A DNA stretch of 64,000 bases from Acetobacteraceae bacterium (GTDB lineage Bacteria > Pseudomonadota > Alphaproteobacteria > Acetobacterales > Acetobacteraceae): NCBI GenBank assembly GCA_009693865.1, contig SHWL01000003.1, forward strand, positions 1-64,000, written 5' to 3'. Positions 55,474-63,894 of the stretch are shown one piece after another. Each line of letters begins with the position of its first letter. The stretch's first letter is position 1. The notes under the pieces were generated by a model that was not told the origin of the DNA, did not search any database, and worked only from the letters and a program-made list of their open reading frames with translations. The translations under genes were made by a program, and so were the position numbers.

Positions 55474-57075
55474 TCAGCCGGCGACGACCTGGAACCGATG
55501 ATCGTCATCCGCCGCCATGTCCGAGACCAGCGCGATTTCCCAGGCGAGGTATTCCCGCATCGCCGCTTCCCGGTTCTGGCCGCGTTCCCGCGCTGACAGG
55601 GCCACATCGTTGGCCTCGCTGGCCATGTGCCCCGCCCCCGTTTCAAGGGGCAATCCTGCCGCAACCCAGCCACGCGTTCCGCCAGACAGGACCATGACCG
55701 GGACCGATACGAGGGCCGCCAGTTCGGGTGCCGCCAGTCGGGCCAAGGCACCGTCGCGCGACGTCAGCACAATGCCGCCACTCGCGGGCACATGTGTCAC
55801 GGCCTTCGCCAGATCCGCGCGGATCGCGAACCATGCGCCGGGAATGTGGCCCTGGATGTAGCGGCGGCTGAAATCGAGATCGATGACCGAAACTGTGCCG
55901 GCGTCCAAACGGTGCCGCAACGCCGCGGCGTCGATGGCCTGTGTCGCGGCGGAATCGAGACCAGGCACAAATGAATCGTGGCGGCCGGTAACCCAATCAC
56001 CGTCGGCCGGGCCCGCGATCAACACAGCGACCTCCCACCCCATCTGCTTCAACCAGGACGCGGTCATCGTCGCGCGCACGCCGTTGTCATCGACAAGCAC
56101 GATCCGCCCACCCCAGGTCGCCGCGTGCGCGTCGGTTTCCTGCACCAACTGCCCACCCGGAACCGAACGAGCCCAGAGCAAATGGCCGGCCTCGTATTCC
56201 TCGGGCGTGCGAACGTCGATGACGTAGAGGCTGCGCTCCGCCGATTCAGCGCGCCATCGCGCCAGGGTCGCCCGATCGATGCGAACGATGCCGCATTTGG
56301 CCGCCACGCGCGCCGCCGCCTCACGCGCCGCCGCCAGCCCGTTGACAGAAACTTCCGGAGGCCGCCGCGCCGCCCCGTTGACAACACCGAGCCCAGAAAG
56401 ATGCCAGGCCATGGTGCCGTCTTTCAACGACACGATCTTGTTGCGGAAACCGGCGCTGATCAGCGCCTGCGCCCCTATGATGCTACGGGTACGGCCACCG
56501 CAATTGACGATCACCGTAGTCTCGGGCGAGGGCGTCAGATCGGCGAAGCGATAGACCAGTTCGGCGCCGGGTACGCTGATCGCGGTCGGGATGCTGTTGT
56601 TGTGGTACTCCTCGTAGGAGCGGCTGTCGTAGATCGCGATATCGGCGCCGCTGCCGATCAACGCCTGGAGGTCCGGCGCGGAGATCCACGGCGTCCCCGC
56701 CTCGTGTTCGACCACCTCCGCGAAGGCCTTACTCGGCACATGCACGCCGCTGTAAACACGGTGTCCGGCGGCTTCCCAGGCGGCGACCCCGCCGTCCAGC
56801 ACCGCGACATCCTGGTAGCCAAGCGCGATCGTTTTCTGGGCCGCGCTGAGCGCCAGGCCTTCGCCGTCGTCGCACCAGACAACGCGCGCGCCTCGCCGCG
56901 GCACGAGATTGTCCACGAGCAATTCCAGTTGGCTCAGCGGCAGGCATGACGTCATCAGCAGATGCCGCCGCCCAAAGATCCCCTCCTCACGCGCGTCCAA
57001 GAGTGCGATCTCGCCGCCGTCGTGCAGTTGGGCCTTCAATTGCCGCGCATCGACGCGCTTTATTCCGTCGCTCAT
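55474..57075 (-). CDS. Four-domain rhodanese-family protein
   Basis: A 533-residue protein built from four rhodanese domains (about 6-110, 130-240, 270-375 and 395-500). Domains 1 and 2 keep an active-site cysteine (C68 in WCDDGEG; C192 in NCGGRTRS). Domain 3 has LVDDNGVR and domain 4 LTSRDGAL at the equivalent loop, so they lack the cysteine and may be structural. Rhodaneses carry sulfane sulfur. It has no signal peptide. It is divergent from the MAPEG gene across a repeat-rich gap. Confidence 0.85.
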   Translation of the reverse strand: MSDGIKRVDARQLKAQLHDGGEIALLDAREEGIFGRRHLLMTSCLPLSQLELLVDNLVPRRGARVVWCDDGEGLALSAAQKTIALGYQDVAVLDGGVAAWEAAGHRVYSGVHVPSKAFAEVVEHEAGTPWISAPDLQALIGSGADIAIYDSRSYEEYHNNSIPTAISVPGAELVYRFADLTPSPETTVIVNCGGRTRSIIGAQALISAGFRNKIVSLKDGTMAWHLSGLGVVNGAARRPPEVSVNGLAAAREAAARVAAKCGIVRIDRATLARWRAESAERSLYVIDVRTPEEYEAGHLLWARSVPGGQLVQETDAHAATWGGRIVLVDDNGVRATMTASWLKQMGWEVAVLIAGPADGDWVTGRHDSFVPGLDSAATQAIDAAALRHRLDAGTVSVIDLDFSRRYIQGHIPGAWFAIRADLAKAVTHVPASGGIVLTSRDGALARLAAPELAALVSVPVMVLSGGTRGWVAAGLPLETGAGHMASEANDVALSARERGQNREAAMREYLAWEIALVSDMAADDDHRFQVVAG

Positions 57076-57170
57076 CTGAGTCTCCCTCGGTCCTGTCGCC
57101 GTGTCATTCCGCGAACCATACCGCCGCGGCAGTTCTCATTTTGGCCGCCGGTGTCGCCGCCCTATCGTCC

Positions 57171-57236
57171 TGCTTCATCGTCATCCTCCGGCTGGTTCAT
57201 CGTCATCCTCCGGCTGCTTCATCGTCATCCTCCGGC
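57171..57236. repeat. Tandem repeat, 22 bp x 3
   Basis: Three back-to-back copies of TGCTTCATCGTCATCCTCCG plus GC (second copy TGGTTC). The unit is not a multiple of three and lies in non-coding DNA. Its last copy leads into palindromic element G. Confidence 0.85.
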
Positions 57237-57336
57237 TTGACCGGAGGACCCGAAGCGGTACCACGCATCGCATTTCGGCGGGTTCATACGCGGATTTGTG
57301 CCGCGACCGGTCCTCCGGTCAAGCCGGAGGATGACG
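57223..57336. repeat. Palindromic element G, 28-bp perfect arms
   Basis: Arms 57223-57250 and 57309-57336 are exact reverse complements (28 bp) with CGTCAT and ATGACG ends and a 58-nt loop. The core CCTCCGGCTTGACCGGAGG differs from other copies but the ends match the family. Confidence 0.85.
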
Positions 57337-57400
57337 AACTGGAAGGCATCGCTGCCAAAGAAATGGAAGGAGTCGCTGCCAAAAAGGAAGGCGCGGCGCC

Positions 57401-57469
57401 CAAACGAGGGAGTCGCCGTGGTCAAAACGAGGGAGTCGCCGTGGTCGAAATCAGGGAGTCGACGCCGCC
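57401..57469. repeat. Tandem repeat, 23 bp x 3
   Basis: Two near-identical copies of AAAACGAGGGAGTCGCCGTG plus GTC, then a degenerate third. Neighbouring CTGCCAAA-type half units at 57340-57390 suggest the array was once longer. Confidence 0.75.
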
Positions 57470-57549
57470 AAAAACAGAACTGCCCGCCGCCGGGAGGGAC
57501 TCGGCGCAAAGGTGATAACCTCCGCGGTAATCGCTCTCGGCCGTCCGAT

Positions 57550-57607
57550 CCTTGTGATCGTCACCGAGGCCGCCCGCTCCTTATGATCGTCACCGAGGCC
57601 GCCCGCG
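57550..57607. repeat. Tandem repeat, 29 bp x 2
   Basis: Two copies of CCTTGTGATCGTCACCGAGG plus CCGCCCGCT (second CCTTATG), just upstream of the MAPEG ribosome site. Confidence 0.8.
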
Positions 57608-57638
57608 CCGGCCGGCAAAACCAACGGAGGAAACAAAC

Positions 57639-58025
57639 ATGTCACCCGATCTGAAATTCCTGGTCTGGGCTTCTGCTCTGACCCTCGCCCAATGCGTCCT
57701 CGCCGTGCTCTTCGCCATGCTTCAGGTCGGCCTTCCGGCGCTCGCGGGTAACCGGGACGACATCCCGCCCATGGAAGGCATGGCCGATCGGGCCGCGCGA
57801 GCCCATCGCAACATGCTGGAAAGCCTCGTGCTGTTCGCGGCTTTGGTTCTGGTGGCCCAGGTGGCGGGAAAGGCGAACGCGGCGACCGCGATGGGAGCGT
57901 CGGTGTTCTTCTGGGCCCGCATCGTTTACGTCCCGGTCTATCTGCTCGGCATTCCCTGGGCGCGGACCGGCGTGTGGGGAGTCTCCATCATCGGGCTGGT
58001 GATGATCTTCCTGCAGTTGGTTTAA
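57639..58025 (+). CDS. MAPEG-family membrane protein
   Basis: A 128-residue integral membrane protein with four predicted helices, matching MAPEG (membrane-associated eicosanoid/glutathione metabolism) proteins. The AHRNMLESLVLFAA motif near residue 50 (Asn, Glu) is the family signature. Bacterial members mostly have unknown roles. GGAGG precedes the ATG. Presence of several glutathione-linked genes nearby is suggestive only. Confidence 0.88.
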   Translation: MSPDLKFLVWASALTLAQCVLAVLFAMLQVGLPALAGNRDDIPPMEGMADRAARAHRNMLESLVLFAALVLVAQVAGKANAATAMGASVFFWARIVYVPVYLLGIPWARTGVWGVSIIGLVMIFLQLV

Positions 58026-58187
58026 TCGCGTCCGTACTGGGCGGAGCCGCGAAAAAACGCTTGCCGCGGTCCGTTAAGGTGTTATGGGTACGCCCTCGCC
58101 GGGCAACCGGCCGGAACCCATTCGCGCGCGCCCTGACGCCGACCCATTCGGCGGGGCGCGCGGATCACAGACAGGAGATGGCTCCAG

Positions 58188-58391
58188 GTGCAAGTCCTCG
58201 TTCGCGATAACAATGTCGATCAGGCGCTCAAAGCGCTGAAAAAGAAGATGCAACGAGAAGGCATTTTTCGCGAAATGAAGCTCCGGCGGCACTACGAAAA
58301 GCCATCCGAGCGCCGCGCCCGGGAAGCCGCCGAAGCCGTCCGCCGTGCCCGCAAGCTGGAGCGCAAGCGGCTGGAACGCGAAGGCTTCTGA
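58188..58391 (+). CDS. rpsU: 30S ribosomal protein S21
   Basis: A 67-residue basic ribosomal protein: [20 protein letters not shown] and the charged helix [20 protein letters not shown] are diagnostic of bS21. Starts with GTG following GGAG. It is a stand-alone gene with a strong terminator 15 nt after its stop. Confidence 0.97.
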   Translation: MQVLVRDNNVDQALKALKKKMQREGIFREMKLRRHYEKPSERRAREAAEAVRRARKLERKRLEREGF

Positions 58392-58406
58392 TCTCGCCAA
58401 TTCAGA

Positions 58407-58442
58407 AAGGGCGGCTCACCCCCGGGTGAGCCGCCCTTTTTC
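58407..58442. terminator. Bidirectional rho-independent terminator
   Basis: A perfect 16-bp stem (58407-58422 with 58425-58440: AAAGGGCGGCTCACCC and GGGTGAGCCGCCCTTT) flanked by A and T tracts. It ends rpsU and, on the other strand, the MFS gene, whose stop codon at 58416 lies inside the stem. Confidence 0.92.
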
Positions 58443-59855
58443 CGTTGAGGCACCCACTCTCTCCCGCCGCCCCGGAATCGCGATCAGCATCGCCACGAAC
58501 AACGCCATCGTCAGCGTTCCCTGGGCCACCGCGAACGCATAGGCGAAATCCCGCTCCCCCTGCCCCGCGCCAAGCGAGGAAAAGAACAAGCTGCCGATCG
58601 CGGCAGTGCTGACCGAGGCGCCAACCTGAAGCGCGGAATTGACGATGCCGGACGCGAGGCCCGCCTGATGCGCCGGTACGTGGCCCAGTACGGTGTTGTA
58701 CAAACGCGGGAAGGCAATGCCCTGGCCGAATCCCGCCAGCAACACCGCCGCCAGAACGGCGCTGGCGGGCGAACCCAAGGCCACCAGCCCGCCAATGGCG
58801 GCATACCCGGCAACCTGAACCCCCATCCCGATCGCCAACAAATGCGGGCGCAACCGCACCAGCGGCGCGGTGACCAAAGGCCCCACGAACAGCCCGATCC
58901 CATACGGCACGATGGCGAGTCCCGTATGCAGCGGATCGGCGCCACGCCCTTCCTGCTGGTAAAGCCCGAACAAGAAGTAAAACGACGTCGTGAAGAAGAA
59001 CAGCGTCGCGACCAGCACGCCGCGCCGGAAACTCGGGATCGCGAACAGGCTCAGATCCACCAGCGGCATCCCGCCCTTGGCGCTCAGCCGGGCCTCGTGG
59101 CGGAGAAACACCGCGACCAGCACCGGCACCATGGCGAGCACCACGAAGACCCACGCCGGCCAGCCCTGATCGCGACCCTCGGACAGCGGCACGATCAGGC
59201 AGGCCAACGCCAGCGAGACCAGCGCGGCCCCGGGAAGGTCGAGTTTGGCTCGTCCCGGTGCGCGGGTTTCCGGCACCAGCCACCAACTGGCCGCCATGAT
59301 CGCGAGGCAGAACGGCAGCTTGAACAGGAACACAGTCCGCCAGCCCAGGTCGAACGCGTTCCATTGGACGAGCGCGCCACCGGCGAACTGGCCAATGGCG
59401 GCGGCGAGCCCCATCATCACGCCATACGCGCTCATCGCGCGCGCCAGATCGCGCTCATCCGAGCAGAGCGCGCGGATCGCCCCGAGCACCTGGGGCACGA
59501 ACATCGCCGCGGAGATGCCCTGTAGCGCCCGCCCGAGCAGCAACTCGCCGGGGTTCGCCGCGACGCCGCATATCAGGTTGGCGACCGTGAAACCGGCCAT
59601 CCCGATCAGGAACAGGCGCCGCCGCCCGAACAGGTCGCCAAGCCGTCCACCCGTGATCAGCAACACCGCGTAGCAGGCGGCGTATCCGGAAATCACCAAT
59701 TGCAGTTCCGCCGGTGACGCTCCCAGACTGGCGTGGATCGAAGGCAGCGTGACGTTGACGATGAAGAAGTCGACCGAGGGCAGAAATGCCCCGGCCTGTA
59801 GCACCATCAGGGCAAACCATCGCGTGGCCGGCGATTTCAAGGACAGCTCGGACAA
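58416..59855 (-). CDS. MFS drug-type transporter (DHA2 family)
   Basis: A 479-residue major facilitator with about fourteen membrane helices. GGRLGDLFGRRR is the motif between helices 2 and 3, and FQ-type motif C (GLAAAIGQFAGGALVQW) marks the drug:H+ antiporter DHA2 group (EmrB/QacA-like). Probably exports hydrophobic compounds. Its last residues are encoded in the terminator stem. No MFP (EmrA) gene or regulator is adjacent. Confidence 0.9.
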   Translation of the reverse strand: MSELSLKSPATRWFALMVLQAGAFLPSVDFFIVNVTLPSIHASLGASPAELQLVISGYAACYAVLLITGGRLGDLFGRRRLFLIGMAGFTVANLICGVAANPGELLLGRALQGISAAMFVPQVLGAIRALCSDERDLARAMSAYGVMMGLAAAIGQFAGGALVQWNAFDLGWRTVFLFKLPFCLAIMAASWWLVPETRAPGRAKLDLPGAALVSLALACLIVPLSEGRDQGWPAWVFVVLAMVPVLVAVFLRHEARLSAKGGMPLVDLSLFAIPSFRRGVLVATLFFFTTSFYFLFGLYQQEGRGADPLHTGLAIVPYGIGLFVGPLVTAPLVRLRPHLLAIGMGVQVAGYAAIGGLVALGSPASAVLAAVLLAGFGQGIAFPRLYNTVLGHVPAHQAGLASGIVNSALQVGASVSTAAIGSLFFSSLGAGQGERDFAYAFAVAQGTLTMALFVAMLIAIPGRRERVGASTEKGRLTRG

Positions 59856-59973
59856 GCTTCGCTCCCGATTTGGCGACGCCGGCGAAGCGTCAGGCGTGGT
59901 CGTTGGTTGGCCGGAGGGCGGAGCCTCTCAGGCGGTAACATAACCGTCAAAACTGGAAGGCGACGGTCGTTCA

Positions 59974-60087
59974 CCGTCATCCACGGGCTTGTCCCGTGGA
60001 CCGGTGGCGGCACGGAGCCGCGGTTGAGCTGCTCAGTCGTGGGGATGGTGGCGCTTCGGATCCCGGGGACGAGCCCGGGGATAACGG
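59974..60087. repeat. Palindromic element H
   Basis: Outer ends CCGTCATCC (59974) and GGATAACGG (to 60087) mirror one another with one mismatch. Inside are two smaller hairpins, CCACGGGCTTGTCCCGTGG and TCCCGGGGACGAGCCCGGGGA, with a GCGGCAC core between them. It fills the gap between the divergent MFS gene and the cupin operon end. Confidence 0.6.
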
Positions 60088-60130
60088 TGAGGGGCATGTG
60101 CTTCCTGACTTCGCACAAACGGCATGGAGC

Positions 60131-60562
60131 CTACCCGGGTTCCCATCCGGGCGGCGCGAGTTCGAAACCCTCGAACCGGAACGCGGGCGCGACCACGCAG
60201 CAGCACAAACTCCATGCGCCCAAAGGCCACGCGGACTGCCACGCTTTGGCTGGCACGGCCTGATGCGGCGTCTCGCCGCGGGCCAGGTTGGGACCCAAAG
60301 TGACGTCGCCCCCCGTTGCCCGGCGAAGAAGCAGGGATGCCCCGGCCTGCCACACCCAGAGTTCCGCCGCGTCGACGCGATGCCAGTGACTGACCTCCCC
60401 ATCGCACAGCAGAAACAGGATCGATGTCGCCGCGCCACGCCCGCCACCTGGGCGCACATCGCGCCAGGTTTCTCGAAAGTGCCCGCCCTCGGGATGCGGA
60501 CGCAGATCCAACGCTTCGATCACCGACGCGGCATCCGCGCCGGGATCGCGCAGATCGATCAT
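60131..60562 (-). CDS. DUF985-type cupin protein
   Basis: A 143-residue cupin. LRPHPEGGHFRETWRD, LLCDGEVSHWHRVDAAELW and SLLLRRA show the metal-binding His/Glu positions of the DUF985 family (fungal/bacterial cupins of unknown function). The ATG at 60562 overlaps the GST stop by 4 nt; longer frames upstream lie inside the GST gene. It is the last gene of a four-gene fzlA-gloB-GST-cupin unit. Confidence 0.82.
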   Translation of the reverse strand: MIDLRDPGADAASVIEALDLRPHPEGGHFRETWRDVRPGGGRGAATSILFLLCDGEVSHWHRVDAAELWVWQAGASLLLRRATGGDVTLGPNLARGETPHQAVPAKAWQSAWPLGAWSLCCCVVAPAFRFEGFELAPPGWEPG

Positions 60563-61155
60563 TCCTTCGGCGCGGTCCGCGCTATGCCGGGGTTCTTCGA
60601 AAATTCCTCGAACCACGCCGTCAGTTTCGGGTGGCCCGGACGCCACGGGTCGCCGCCATACCGAAAATCCAGATATCCCAACGCGCAACCCACCGCGAGC
60701 GAGCCAATATCGATATGCCGATGCGGCGGATCGGCCTCCAGCGCGTCCACCGTCCGGCTCATCGCCATTTTGTGCCGGGCGATCGCCGCGTCGCGCGCGG
60801 CTTCCTTCGGCCGCTGTAGTTCGCCCCGGCACGGCACGGCGGCGTCGAGAATCCCGTCGCCCATGGCCTGGAACTTCAACGCCCGCCACCGCGCGGCGCT
60901 GGACACCGGAAACAGCGCCGGCGCATCGCCGAGACTGTCCAGGAACTCGCAGATCACCGGGCTGTCATACAACGACAACCCGTCATCGGTGATCAGGCAC
61001 GGCACTTTCGAGGTGGGATTGTCCGCCACCAGATCGGCGGGCGAGGCGTGCGGATTGGACGGATGCAACTGGATCCGGCCCTCCAGCCCACGCGTGATCG
61101 CGCAGGCCATCACCTTGCGCACGTATGGGCTGGTCGCCGCGTAGTATAGTTTCAT
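60559..61155 (-). CDS. Glutathione S-transferase family protein
   Basis: A 198-residue GST: an N-terminal thioredoxin-like domain with YYAATSPYVRKVM (catalytic Ser/Tyr region), a CPL-type KVPCLITDDG (cis-Pro), ESPVICEFLD-like DSPVICEFLD glutathione contact, and a helical C-terminal domain. Its ATG follows the gloB stop by 15 nt. Probably conjugates or removes reactive electrophiles; substrate not determined. Confidence 0.9.
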   Translation of the reverse strand: MKLYYAATSPYVRKVMACAITRGLEGRIQLHPSNPHASPADLVADNPTSKVPCLITDDGLSLYDSPVICEFLDSLGDAPALFPVSSAARWRALKFQAMGDGILDAAVPCRGELQRPKEAARDAAIARHKMAMSRTVDALEADPPHRHIDIGSLAVGCALGYLDFRYGGDPWRPGHPKLTAWFEEFSKNPGIARTAPKE

Positions 61156-61170
61156 CGATCGTGTTCCCCC

Positions 61171-61899
61171 TCAGAACCGGTCTTTCTTGCCACGCACTTC
61201 GGCGAGGGCCGTCGCGTCCTTCGCGAGCAGGAACGGATTGGCGCGCTTTTCATCACCAAGACGAGATGGAATTGTGGGCTTCCCGGCCGCGCGTTGCTCA
61301 CGCGCTTCCGCGGTCCGGGCGATCAACGCCGCGTTCGCGGGATCGACGCTGAGCGCGAATTTGGCGTTCGCTTCCGTATACTCGTGCCCGCAACACACCA
61401 GCGTATCGTCCGGTAGGGCGGCGAGTTTCCCAAGACTGGCGAACATTTCGCCGGCCGTGCCCTCGATCAGACGGCCGCAGCCCAGACTGAACAGCGTGTC
61501 GCCGGACAGCAGGATCGGGCCGTCGGGGAAGAAGTAATTGATCTGCCCGCGCGTGTGGCCGGGCGTGTCGATGACCTGCGCTGTCGCGTTGCCAAGGCGG
61601 ACGGTATCGCCTTCGCGCACCGCCTGATCCAAGGCGGGCAGCCGGTGGGCATCCGCCGCCGCGCCGACCATCTTGCACCCCGGAAACCGCGCCCGGACGA
61701 CGTCGGCGTCGGCGATATGATCGCCGTGGTGGTGCGTCAGCAGGATCATGTCCAACCGCCCGCCCGCCGCCTCGATCGCGGCGATGATCGGCGCGCCCTC
61801 GGCGGGGTCGACGATCGCCGTCGCGCCCGTTTCGGTGTCGCGCAGCAGCCAGGCGTAATTGTCCTTCAGTATGGGCACCGATTGCGCGGTCACGGCCAT
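61171..61899 (-). CDS. gloB: Hydroxyacylglutathione hydrolase (glyoxalase II)
   Basis: A 242-residue metallo-beta-lactamase-fold enzyme cleaving S-D-lactoylglutathione. The dizinc signature THHHGDH lies near residue 55, with the downstream ligand His in GHEYT and Asp in SGDTLF. GGGGAG precedes the ATG at 61899. It sits 25 nt after the fzlA-like gene and before a GST, forming a glutathione-related unit. Confidence 0.93.
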   Translation of the reverse strand: MAVTAQSVPILKDNYAWLLRDTETGATAIVDPAEGAPIIAAIEAAGGRLDMILLTHHHGDHIADADVVRARFPGCKMVGAAADAHRLPALDQAVREGDTVRLGNATAQVIDTPGHTRGQINYFFPDGPILLSGDTLFSLGCGRLIEGTAGEMFASLGKLAALPDDTLVCCGHEYTEANAKFALSVDPANAALIARTAEAREQRAAGKPTIPSRLGDEKRANPFLLAKDATALAEVRGKKDRF

Positions 61900-61924
61900 G
61901 TTGTTCTCTCCCCTTGCAGGCGGT

Positions 61925-62593
61925 TCAGAAATCGAGATCGACGTAGTGCGCGGGCGGCGCGATGCCCGGCACGCGGTCCGACAGCAGAGTGCGGAACCCG
62001 GGCCGCGACTTGATCCGTGCGTACCAGTCCTTGGCCGGCCGCGACAGACGCCAGTCCACATCGCCGATATAGTCCAGGCACGACAAATGCGCCGCCGCCG
62101 CGAAATCGGCCAGCGACAAATTCGGACCGGCAAGCCACTCCCGGTTTTCCGCCAGCCAGCCCAGGTAATCGAGGTGATAGCGCAGGGCGGTGTAGCCGGT
62201 GCGAATGGCGGCCGGCTCCGCGTTGCCGCGGCGTGCCTGCTGGCGGGTGTATTTCTCACCCAGTAGGTTCTGGGTCACTTCGGCCGCGAACTTGCCATCG
62301 AACCAGGCGGCGAGACGGCGCACCTCGATCCGTTCCGCGATCGTATCGCCAAGGATGGGAATATCGGGATAGGCTTCGTCCAGGTATTCGCAGATGACCC
62401 CTGAATCCGGGATCACCGTGCCGTTGTCCTCGACCAGTGTCGGGACCGTGCCGGCCGGATTGAGCTCCAGGTATTCCTCCCGGCGGTCCCACGGCTTTTC
62501 GAGGATGAGTTCGACCGGCAACCGCTTTTCGGCCAGCACGAGCCGGACCTTGCGGGCATAAGGCGACAACGGAAGGTGATAGAGCGCGCGCAT
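61925..62593 (-). CDS. fzlA: FtsZ-associated GST-like protein FzlA
   Basis: A 222-residue GST-fold protein whose C-terminus (KSRPGFRTLL then DRVPG, ending HYVDLDF) matches alphaproteobacterial FzlA, which binds FtsZ and activates septal wall synthesis. The start YHLPLSPYARKVRLVLAEK is also FzlA-like, and catalytic GST activity is not expected. It leads the gloB-GST-cupin operon and is divergent from the NrtR-like regulator. Confidence 0.8.
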   Translation of the reverse strand: MRALYHLPLSPYARKVRLVLAEKRLPVELILEKPWDRREEYLELNPAGTVPTLVEDNGTVIPDSGVICEYLDEAYPDIPILGDTIAERIEVRRLAAWFDGKFAAEVTQNLLGEKYTRQQARRGNAEPAAIRTGYTALRYHLDYLGWLAENREWLAGPNLSLADFAAAAHLSCLDYIGDVDWRLSRPAKDWYARIKSRPGFRTLLSDRVPGIAPPAHYVDLDF

Positions 62594-62695
62594 CGGCGCC
62601 GTTTATCGCACCCGAGGCCACGTTTGGCCAATGCCTGGATGGTGGAGCCCAGGGTTTTACCCGATTATCTCTGGCGACACGGCGCTGAGCGTGCG

Positions 62696-63634
62696 ATGAC
62701 TCGTTGCATGCCTGTCCTCAGCGCGGAACATGAGGTGGCCTCGGTCGCCGCCGAACTGATCGCGGTCATCGTCGCGGTGACCGGCGGGCAGCCGCGCGTG
62801 CTGACGATCGATCGAGGCCGGGCGCTGCCCTCCGGTCCGTTCGAATCAAACGAGCGATCGTTGCAGGCCAGTTTGCGCACCTGGGTCGAGCGGCAGACCC
62901 ATCATCCGCTTGGCTACATGGAGCAACTATACACTTTCGCCGACCCCGGCCGGACCGGTGGCCTGGATCGGCGGATCGTGTCGGTCAGCTATCTCGGACT
63001 GACCCAGGAGGCGGCGGTCTCGGGCGGTCCCGGCGCGGGCTGGCGCGATTGGTACCGGTTTTTCCCGTGGGAGGACCGCCGCAAAGCCTCCAGCCTGGTT
63101 GACGACAATTTCACTCAGGGGTTGATCGCCTGGACCGAAGACGCGCCGGACACGGCCACCCGCCGCCAGCGTTGGCGGCGGGTGGCGATCAATTTCGGCC
63201 TGGAAAATGAGCGTTGGAATGAGGAGTTGATCCTGCAACGTTACGAGATTTTGTGGGAGGCGCGCCTGGTGCCTGAGGCCGGAGTCAATGGCGTCGTGCC
63301 CGGCGATCCCATGGCGCACGACCACCGCCGTATTCTGGCCACCGGCATTGCCCGGTTGCGCGCCAAGATCAAATACCGCCCGGTGGTTTTCGAATTGATG
63401 CCCCCTGGTTTCACGTTGTTGCAATTGCAACGAGCGGTGGAGGCGCTGGCGGGAAGTTTATTGCATAAACAAAATTTCCGCCGGCTGATCGATCAGCAGG
63501 ATCTCGTCGAGGAAACCGGGGAGATGGCGACTGAGACCGGTGGCAGGCCGGCGAAGTTGTTTCGGTTCCGGCGCGAAGTGCTGGCGGAACGCGCGGCCGT
63601 CGGCAGTAAGCTTCCGCTGGTTCGCTCGGCATAG
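62696..63634 (+). CDS. NUDIX-fold transcriptional regulator (NrtR-like)
   Basis: A 312-residue protein. Its N-terminus is a degenerate NUDIX domain: RSL...ASLRTWVERQTHHPLG and YMEQLYTFADPGR are the NrtR/ADP-ribose sensor hallmarks, while the full NUDIX box is not present, as in regulators. The C-terminal segment (RAVEALAGSLLHKQNFRR, KLFRFRREVL) is the winged-helix region. NrtR-like proteins repress NAD biosynthesis genes. The ATG at 62696 is uncertain; in-frame ATGs at 62639 and 62708 are also possible. Confidence 0.75.
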   Translation: MTRCMPVLSAEHEVASVAAELIAVIVAVTGGQPRVLTIDRGRALPSGPFESNERSLQASLRTWVERQTHHPLGYMEQLYTFADPGRTGGLDRRIVSVSYLGLTQEAAVSGGPGAGWRDWYRFFPWEDRRKASSLVDDNFTQGLIAWTEDAPDTATRRQRWRRVAINFGLENERWNEELILQRYEILWEARLVPEAGVNGVVPGDPMAHDHRRILATGIARLRAKIKYRPVVFELMPPGFTLLQLQRAVEALAGSLLHKQNFRRLIDQQDLVEETGEMATETGGRPAKLFRFRREVLAERAAVGSKLPLVRSA

Positions 63635-63686
63635 GCGAATCCTGAATATTACGGCGTCACTGTGCCTCCCATACTTCCGTCCTGGC

Positions 63687-63848
63687 CCGGCTCGTCCGCA
63701 TAGGCATCGGGATAGGGGTCTGAGTTGGACGGCGTTGTTCAAAATCGTCATGGCCCGACTTGATCGGGCCATCCGTAGCGGCACGGTGCCGGACCAGATG
63801 GCCCGATCGAGTCGGGCCACGACGATGAAAAGAGAATATCCGTCTCCG
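63687..63848. repeat. Palindromic element E
   Basis: Arms CGTCATGGCCCGACTTGATC (63746-63772) and ATGGCCCGATCGAGTCGGGC plus CACGACG (63798-63824), nearly complementary, around the core GTAGCGGCACGGTGCCGG. The inverted flank AAAAGAGAATATCCGTCTCC follows at 63828-63848, and a CCGGCTCGTCCGCATAGGC block precedes at 63688. Confidence 0.85.
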
Positions 63849-63894
63849 CGCCGCCTTGGCGGATTTGCGACAGCGGCAGGGCGGCGCGCCCTGA

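Noticed and set aside
57171..57607. Possible CRISPR array
   Set aside because: Repeats are directly adjacent with no spacers, unit lengths differ, and no cas genes are near.
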